In this document: in pieces, positions 49,256 through 64,000 of the stretch | Position numbering within the stretch: position 1 is the first letter of the stretch | Layout of the letters: each line of letters opens with the position of its first letter | NCBI RefSeq assembly: GCF_958295425.1 | Contig: NC_081137.1 | Coordinates: 14,212,454 to 14,276,453, forward strand | Reading direction: 5' to 3' | Length of the DNA stretch: 64,000 nucleotides | DNA from: Solea solea | Taxonomy: Eukaryota; Chordata; Actinopteri; Pleuronectiformes; Soleidae | Position numbers and translations under genes: made by a program | The notes under the pieces: model-generated | The model's database searches: none | The model's input: only the letters and a program-made list of their open reading frames with translations | Told to the model about the DNA's origin: nothing

Positions 49256-50149
49256 CTATCTAAATAGGTCATCTTCCACAGAGTCCAACATGTTGCACCT
49301 CTTTGTTTCTACAGACAACAAAATGGAAAAACCAAACACAGGCTCTAATGATGACTGGTTTCATTTTGTGTCACCTGACAGCCACTGTAGATCTTCTATA
49401 CCGAGGAACTGTGAGGTGAAGCCACTCCACTAAATCCTTCACACTTGTATGTGTATCTGGAATAAGTTAGCAACCAGCCATCTTACTGACTTATATATTT
49501 GTGATGGCTTATTTAACAAGTGCTTCTATAATTGAATTGCCCGCAGTTCTAGGCTGAGGAGAAAAGTAACACTGCAGTACACAAAAGTTGCGTGGAGCCC
49601 TGGTGTAGTTCAATACCATACGTTCAATTAGTGCACACAAAAACCACCCAAGTTTTCAAAAATGCTTTAAAAATTCTTACTAAAGAAATCACTTTGTCTA
49701 AAAGTATAATCAATAATTTATGTCTCTCTTTCAGCAAATTGCAAGACAACATGTGCTATAATTCCACCATTTGGGGAATCTAGAAGAAGAAAACAACAGA
49801 CTGTAATTCAAAACACTGATCACAGCTGTGCCGTGACATTTTCTTTGCAGCTGACACCGGTTTATAGGAAATGACTGAGAAAAAAAACAAAACAAAGGCC
49901 ACAGCATCTGTGCTGTCATCTCGTCAAGAAACCAAAACTGAAATTCCACACACAATAAGGTGTGTTTCAGTGTAAACAAGAGTTGAGAGAAATTATTCTA
50001 TTAATACTAGGTGCCTATACCACACCCTACTCAGTATTGTTATGCATGCTTAAGCATGTCAGATCTTGTCTTCACAGATAATGTTGTTAATGCTGTGTTC
50101 TGCACATAACACGTGTCCATTAAAAAGGTTAACGGTTCTCAATTTTAAA

Positions 50150-50535
50150 TGCTAAATACTCCATATTCATTAATCTCTAGTCTTGACGACCACACTGCAC
50201 TTTATACTATTATACTATCATTTTTTTCTTCGCCATCAATCTGCAAACTCAGTGCATCTATATGCAGCTTGTTTTCCCACAGTATTCACACTCTGCCAGC
50301 ACAACCATCAGGGGCAATATGGAGTTCAGTGTCTTGCCCAAGGAACCCAGCATGTGGACTGGAGGAGCAGGGGATCGAACCGCTGACCCTCTGATTACAA
50401 GACCAGGTGGCGAGCTGAGTTACAGCTACCATCCCGCTTTTCATCAAGCTATTATTCTATATGGTCTTTGCTGCTGTGACACTGTAAATTTTCCCATTGC
50501 GAGACTGATAAAGGACTACCTTATCTTATCATTTT
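50150..50535 (-). repeat. tRNA-related dispersed repeat with TTATC tail
   Basis: The minus strand from about 50430 reads GTAGCTGTAACTCAGCTCGC and then GGTTCGATCCCC, a tRNA-like box A and box B pair. Downstream of this region, on the plus strand, GACTGATAAAGGACTACCTT leads into TTATCTTATC, a tail known from fish repeats. The two parts may be separate elements. Confidence 0.5.
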
Positions 50536-50589
50536 ATGCCACAGAAATGTGATAACTCAATGACTACTGTCAGTATCAGTTAGAGGCAG

Positions 50590-50915
50590 GAATGTGCTGG
50601 GCGGTATGGGCAGAAATCTATATCAAAATATTTTTCAAAATTTCAATGGTTTCACGATTTACAGCATGACTGAGTGCTGCAGCAAGAGAGAGGCGCAGTT
50701 GTGCACGCATTGAGCGAGTGGTCAAGTGAAAGAGGGAGTGGCAGAGTTGAGAGTGCGTGTGTGTCCTGTGTCGTATTGAGTGAGGGGTCAGCTATCCATT
50801 AGCATGTGTGGTGCAGCAGTGAAAATCGTAACCCCTCGAACAGGGTTTTGCTGCGCCATGTTCCCTTTTTCATATACCAGTCTTGTGGTATGAACCGGTA
50901 TACTGCCCAGCACTA
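50590..50915. mobile_element. MITE-like element with GTGCTGGGCGGTAT ends
   Basis: The left end reads ATGTGCTGGGCGGTATGGGC; the right end in reverse complement reads ATAGTGCTGGGCAGTATACC. The interior is non-coding. Target duplication not clear. Confidence 0.6.
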
Positions 50916-51104
50916 TGTTCCCATAAACTTAAACACATCAATCTCTCATCAAGAACCAGCCAGAGACATAGACACTTGAAGACATGGCAGCCAAACAAGG
51001 CAACTTTGGAGAGCTAGCGGTTTATGGAATTCAGTTTTCAGATGAAAAGGCTGTTTAACATTGATATAAAGTGGCTGGCATACTCTTAAGATACTGTAGA
51101 CTTA

Positions 51105-51480
51105 AAGGTGCAGTGTGTAAGAATTAGCGAGAAAGAGCAAAAAACAGATATCCTCCTAAATCAGCTATATCATGGAACTACAGTGGCCTTCACATACCAG
51201 AAAGAATGTAAACACATTCACTACCTTCTCTAATCTCGTACTAGCTCTGTCATCTCCTCCTTTTCTTCATTGGTTTACGCATCAAATTTATGTGGGTAAG
51301 ACCATATGCCTACGCTTGCATAGTCAGCTTTCGCTTTAACATTAGAAATGCGTGTTTGGGTTGCTAACATGGTAGTAACGTGGCAGATCAATATGGCAGC
51401 CTCCATGATGCAAGGCCCCTTGCCCAAGTGTTTTAAAGAAATGAAACCCTTCTTACGCACTAAACATTTAAGCAGGTGTT
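51105..51480 (+). repeat. Dispersed repeat (AAAGGTGCAGTGTGTAAG family)
   Basis: It opens AAAGGTGCAGTGTGTAAGAA and includes ACAGTGGCCTTCACATACCA, features of a repeat common in fish genomes. Related starts lie near 53960 and 63395. Confidence 0.5.
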
Positions 51481-52243
51481 CTTCCTTGTTTTCTCACTGG
51501 CAGATATGTTTTCTATGACAGCGAGTATCCATGTCTCAAACTGCTTTTCAGTCTAAGACATGTAGTGTGCTGGCGCTGCATTTGGCAAAGTTGCTACATA
51601 CAACCACACTGCACTATGACTTAAAAATCACTCTAGAGGGTGTAATATGAACTGTGGATATTAGCATTCAACAGGAACACACACTAAATTCCCAGTCAAT
51701 GGAGATTTAACCACTTCCTTTTCTCACGACTATAAAATAAATTTCCAAAACAGCACGTGATAAAAGGTCATTTGCCTCTGACCAAAACAAAGGGGAAAAC
51801 CCGACCACAACGATTAACCCATTTCCAGCATCCCCGCCTACAGTTGACTGTTGTAAGGTGTGAACAACAGGCGCTGTTTGACTCCTGACAACACAACAGG
51901 TGATCACTAGTGACCACACTGGAGAAGTTTATGGTGAAAGTGAAAGTGAATGACAGCCGCAAACACAGACTGGTCCTGTGATAGGTGGCGACTGGCTCAC
52001 AAACCGAAAGTGTGTGTGCGTGTGTGACCACTGTTTGCGAATATTAGCATCATGCTAGCTCCCGGATAGCACCACTACCAGAGACTGGTGTTTAATATTC
52101 GCCCACTTTCCAGCAGAAAAACGACAAAACGCCTCAGGGAACACACACCGAACATACGTCTGTCAGTCCAAGAACATGTCACACACAACACATTACTGAC
52201 AAGTTATCTACATTTGAAATAAACATTAGATCGAGTTACTCAC

Positions 52244-52290
52244 TCAGAAAGAATCAGCTGACACAACGGTGACTCAGTAGACTACACGAC
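52244..52290 (-). other. mtmr4: Probable non-coding first exon of mtmr4
   Basis: The minus strand ends this segment with TTTCTGA followed by a strong gtgagt donor (52243-52238). The upstream limit near 52290 is a guess from the promoter motifs. Confidence 0.4.
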
Positions 52291-52480
52291 TTCCGCATTC
52301 CTGTGTGATGACTCCAGCGTTGACCAATCGTCATCGTGGAAACCGAGCACCCTCGACCAATGGCGTTACAGAATCAGTGAAGGCCAATGGGCGACCACGA
52401 CAGTCGAGCAAATGTCGCGTACACACCCACAACCGAGCCAATCTCGAGACAACAACCCGCCGAAGAGCACCAATAGAAAA
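52285..52480 (-). promoter_or_regulatory. mtmr4: Candidate mtmr4 promoter with five CCAAT boxes
   Basis: Five CCAAT pentamers lie on the plus strand at 52324, 52357, 52384, 52438 and 52470, with an ETS-type CGGAAGT on the minus strand (52295-52289). CpG dinucleotides are locally enriched (52300-52560). This is the pattern of a TATA-less housekeeping promoter bound by NF-Y and ETS factors. Inference only. Confidence 0.5.
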
Positions 52481-54742
52481 TCACAGCGCGGCACAAACCG
52501 GACACACACGTACACAAGCCCCGGTATTGTGAACCCGCACGTAGCCGTGACTGTTGTATGTCAGTCTGTGGTGATTGACAGGCAACAAAAACAGACACAA
52601 GTTTCAGTTTTCAAACAAACATAAAACAGAGAAGCTTAAAAAGGGAAATGGATATTGCTTGGTTTTTAAAGGTCAGAGCAAAAGGACAATGTGTGCATAA
52701 TATCCCCCTGGAATGTTTAAAAGTTGAAAGAGAAAGTGTATTTCTGGAAGTCAACCACTGAGAAACCTATAACCGAGAAATAATTTTATTATATTTCATA
52801 CATTTATATGTACAATGTTCAGTCTTTTTGTTTCATATGTTTTGTTGTATGACAATAAAAATGGCTCAAACACACTACTGAGCAAGCTCTGGTCATTTTT
52901 TCAAATTCTTATTTTTTTTAACTCACAGCCTGAAACAAAACACACAATTATTTTATTAGCTTTTCAATCCAAGACAAATCCACAATTCCTTTCATCATCA
53001 AAAAGCCAAATACTGTCGAAAATCAAATAACAAAAAGATTAAAAAAAATTTTTTAAGGACAATACAGCAATAAACAGCTGCATCCCCTATCTGATCGCTG
53101 ATTATTTTGAACTTTTACATATGTAAACTGCAACATCTTCTATCTGCCTGAGTCCCTCACACAGACAGTGAACTGCATGTATACATAGATAGATACATAC
53201 AGTACGTACACGTGATGTGTCTGTGCAGTTTACATTGCTGTAGCTGGGGGCACACACTATTTTTGCTCATCTGCCTTGTCCGCGAGAGCCTGCAGCTGAC
53301 CTCATGTGCTCTCCAATACCAGTCAGCTGCCACACAGCGGCTCACACTGCTCTCCCGTGTTTGTCCCCCATCCTGTGGCATTTTCCCCCTGCAATTCAAA
53401 GAAGGTGAAACATGAAACCCCTCATGTGAATGTTTGTCTGACCTGAAATCAGTTTAACAGACTGTTTTTTGTTTTTGTAATGGGGCTGATGAAACACACA
53501 CAAGCACGCACACTGTGTTTATTTCAATCATTCTTTCAACGTGTGAATCCTCATGTCGAACCTCAGCTTAAAAGCCTTTTAATTAAATGCATCATACATA
53601 ATAAAACAACTGGAAAATAATAGTTCATCAGCAGCTTTAAAGTTCTGGGTCTGTACATACTGATCTTACAGCTATTTCTACTTCTGCTCATCAGACCACA
53701 GCGCTCCCCCTAGTGGTGGATGCCAGGAACCAGACACATAGGGATGAGTCTTGTCCAGTGGAGGACAGAATTATCTGTATTTGTGTTCTCCTCAACTCTG
53801 CTACTATTCCTACTACTGCTGCTAATCATACATTTATTTAGTATTTTACAAAATAATTCAGCATCTCACTGCCTCACTCGTGTTTCACAGAACTATGGAT
53901 AATTCCTTAACCTAGAGTTTGCCGTCACCTTGCTTTACTAGCATAGCCTGTCAGGGAACCACGGTGGCCTTTGCATACGAGAAAAGAGGTAATTCGTTCT
54001 TAGTTTGTGGAGTAGGATTATGCCAGGGGTCTGCAATCTACAGCTCTAGAGCCTCACGTGGCCCCTCAGCCCCTCTGTAGTGGCTCCTTGTAGCTTTGAA
54101 GGCGTAAATATAAGTGTTTTGATATTTTGTGCGTCACATCCTACGTCAAATGCGGTGATCAAAACCTCCCCGAAGGCCATTCCCAACACCTAATTGAAGG
54201 AATGTGTACATGGAGAAGTACAGAAGTTTGGATGCGCGTACTTATGCCAGGCATAAAATCCAAATATTGTTTATTTTCATTCCAAAGTAGTTCTTTTTTT
54301 TCTCCACTTTATAAGAAGTTGGGTATAAACAACAATGAAATGTCAACAGTTTCCTTTTTGCTGGTCTTAAATTTCATAAATGTGACAAACTGTAGTTCTA
54401 TAAATATGGTATATACGTATAAAAAAAACTTTATACATGATGTTATCTTCATTTTAAGGGTCAAATTGTTTTTTATTCGGGTGGAGAAGGGACACAAATG
54501 TCTCTTTTCACTCTCTTTAGGCAGGTTTGTCCATTCAGGCTGCTTTTAAAGATCATACACTTAAACTAACATTATGTTGAATTTCTGCTAAAAAAAACCA
54601 AAACCCTCCTAAATGTTACACTGATTAAACACTGGAGCACAGACAGAAAACACTGCTGTGGAGCTTCTTCAGCAGGAGGCTTGGAGGTGGTTCAGGTGGG
54701 TGTAGATACCAAAGGACCTATCACAGCTGGTCATCTGGTCAG
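52481..54742. other. Intergenic region between mtmr4 and hpd
   Basis: It holds a fragment of the GTGGCCTT repeat near 53958-53990 and a hAT-like start, CAGGGGTCTGCAATCTACAG, at 54024. No gene was recognised. Confidence 0.5.
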
Positions 54743-54826
54743 TATTTATTTGCACGCTCTCAGACCAGACACTGATTTGCATCTCTCTCTTTTTCCTCTG
54801 GACTGTGGCTCATCTATAATCACAGC
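54743..54826 (+). promoter_or_regulatory. hpd: Candidate hpd core promoter and 5' UTR
   Basis: TATTTATT at 54743-54750 could act as a TATA-like element or as a forkhead (FOXA) site, fitting a liver gene, about 80 bases before the ATG. A CT-rich stretch follows. Weak evidence. Confidence 0.3.
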
Positions 54827-63148
<8,322 letters not shown>

Positions 63149-63266
63149 TCCTGCAGCACCACACTCACACTGTCATACATGCATCTACATTTCATATCAA
63201 ACATACATCATACAGCGCAAAACATCCACATGTGACATGAAGCTGTCAGTAGACTGCATACAGCTA

Positions 63267-63272
63267 AATAAA
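63267..63272 (+). terminator. hpd: hpd polyadenylation signal
   Basis: Canonical AATAAA 119 bases after the stop codon. Confidence 0.75.
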
Positions 63273-63394
63273 CAAACTCATTTTCATTTGTTTGGTATGT
63301 CTAATATTGAGAAACATGGTTCAGATGTTAAAGGAATAGTTCGACATTATTTAGGAAATGGGCTTATTCAATTTCTTGGTGAGAGTTAGTTAAA

Positions 63395-63985
63395 AGGTAC
63401 AGTGTGTAAGACTTAGCAACATCTTACCGGAAGTGCTGCGTTTCCATCATGGTATGGTTCGGTTTGGTACAGTATGGTACGGTACGGTTTGGAATGGTAA
63501 AGCTCTGGGTCAGGCTTGCGTTATTTCGATGTAGGCTGAGATCGATGGCTGCAACGAAAACGGCATTGAACGCGACACAACAGACAGCAACATAGACAAC
63601 AATGGACAACATTGGACACGTCTCAACGAGAGGTCAAGCTTTGCATGAGAAAAGACTGCGAACATTGGCCTAGATGTCCATAGGATATTTACACTGATCG
63701 CAAGGGAGTGATGTTCTACCCTGTACCATTTTACTCCAAGGGAAGGGAACAAAACTATGGAACCGTTGGGGTCGGTTATAAAAATATGTATAGTATTGTA
63801 CCAAATTGAATTTTTCACTTGGTGGAAAAATAGTTATGGAGAGCCTTCAGTTATTATTAAAACTCAAAAAGGCTTTTAGTTTATCCATTGTCGGACACTG
63901 TGAAATCATGATCTAAATATTATTATATCAACTCATTTTGGGGTATTTTCTAAGTTTCATATTACTCTTACAAACTGGACCTTTA
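63395..63985. mobile_element. Non-autonomous element with nested repeat
   Basis: The left end reads AAAGGTACAGTGTGTAAGAC and the right end in reverse complement reads AAAGGTCCAGTTTGTAAGAG, so it has terminal inverted repeats. The interior (about 63430-63800) has GGTACGGTACGGTTTGG-type repeats and shares TTTTACTCC and GGGAAGGGAAC with 17560-17800, suggesting a second element inserted inside. Confidence 0.5.
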
Positions 63986-64000
63986 AGTACATTGACATCA

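Overview
The window is nuclear DNA of a ray-finned (teleost) fish. It has large introns with GT-AG and one GC-AG splice signals, many CA/GT and AT microsatellites, and remnants of transposon families common in fish genomes (hAT-like and Tc1/mariner-like elements, RTE/Rex3-like and L2/CR1-like LINE pieces, tRNA-headed SINE-like repeats). Two complete protein-coding genes can be rebuilt exon by exon with consistent reading frames. Most of the rest is intronic or intergenic repeat DNA.

Bases 1-8570 hold no convincing gene. They begin with a striking imperfect inverted repeat (1-2782) built from about 14 tRNA-like modules. A GC-rich palindrome, a 576-bp foldback element, a diverged pair of direct repeats (the second with a CRE and a signal-peptide-like ORF), a hAT-like element and a 38-bp satellite of about 20 copies with a higher-order period follow. 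The window edge cuts the left arm of the first structure.

Bases about 8570-52300, minus strand, are mtmr4 (myotubularin-related protein 4), a PI3P/PI(3,5)P2 3-phosphatase with a C-terminal FYVE finger. I resolve 18 coding exons giving 1,232 residues, a probable non-coding exon 1 at a CCAAT-rich promoter near 52.3 kb, a candidate alternative first exon near 39.8 kb, and a candidate in-frame 30-nt cassette exon in the PH-GRAM domain.

Bases 54827-63148, plus strand, are hpd (4-hydroxyphenylpyruvate dioxygenase), with 14 coding exons, 395 residues and all three iron ligands. It lies head to head with mtmr4, with about 2.5 kb between the two 5' ends. In both genes the first coding exon contributes only the initiator ATG, directly followed by the splice donor. 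The gene products work in unrelated processes (endosomal phosphoinositide turnover and tyrosine catabolism), so the arrangement is best read as neighbourhood rather than a pathway.

Exon boundaries come from reading frame, splice signals and recalled similarity to the vertebrate proteins. No alignment or transcript data were available, and repeat family names are from recognition, not a database search.
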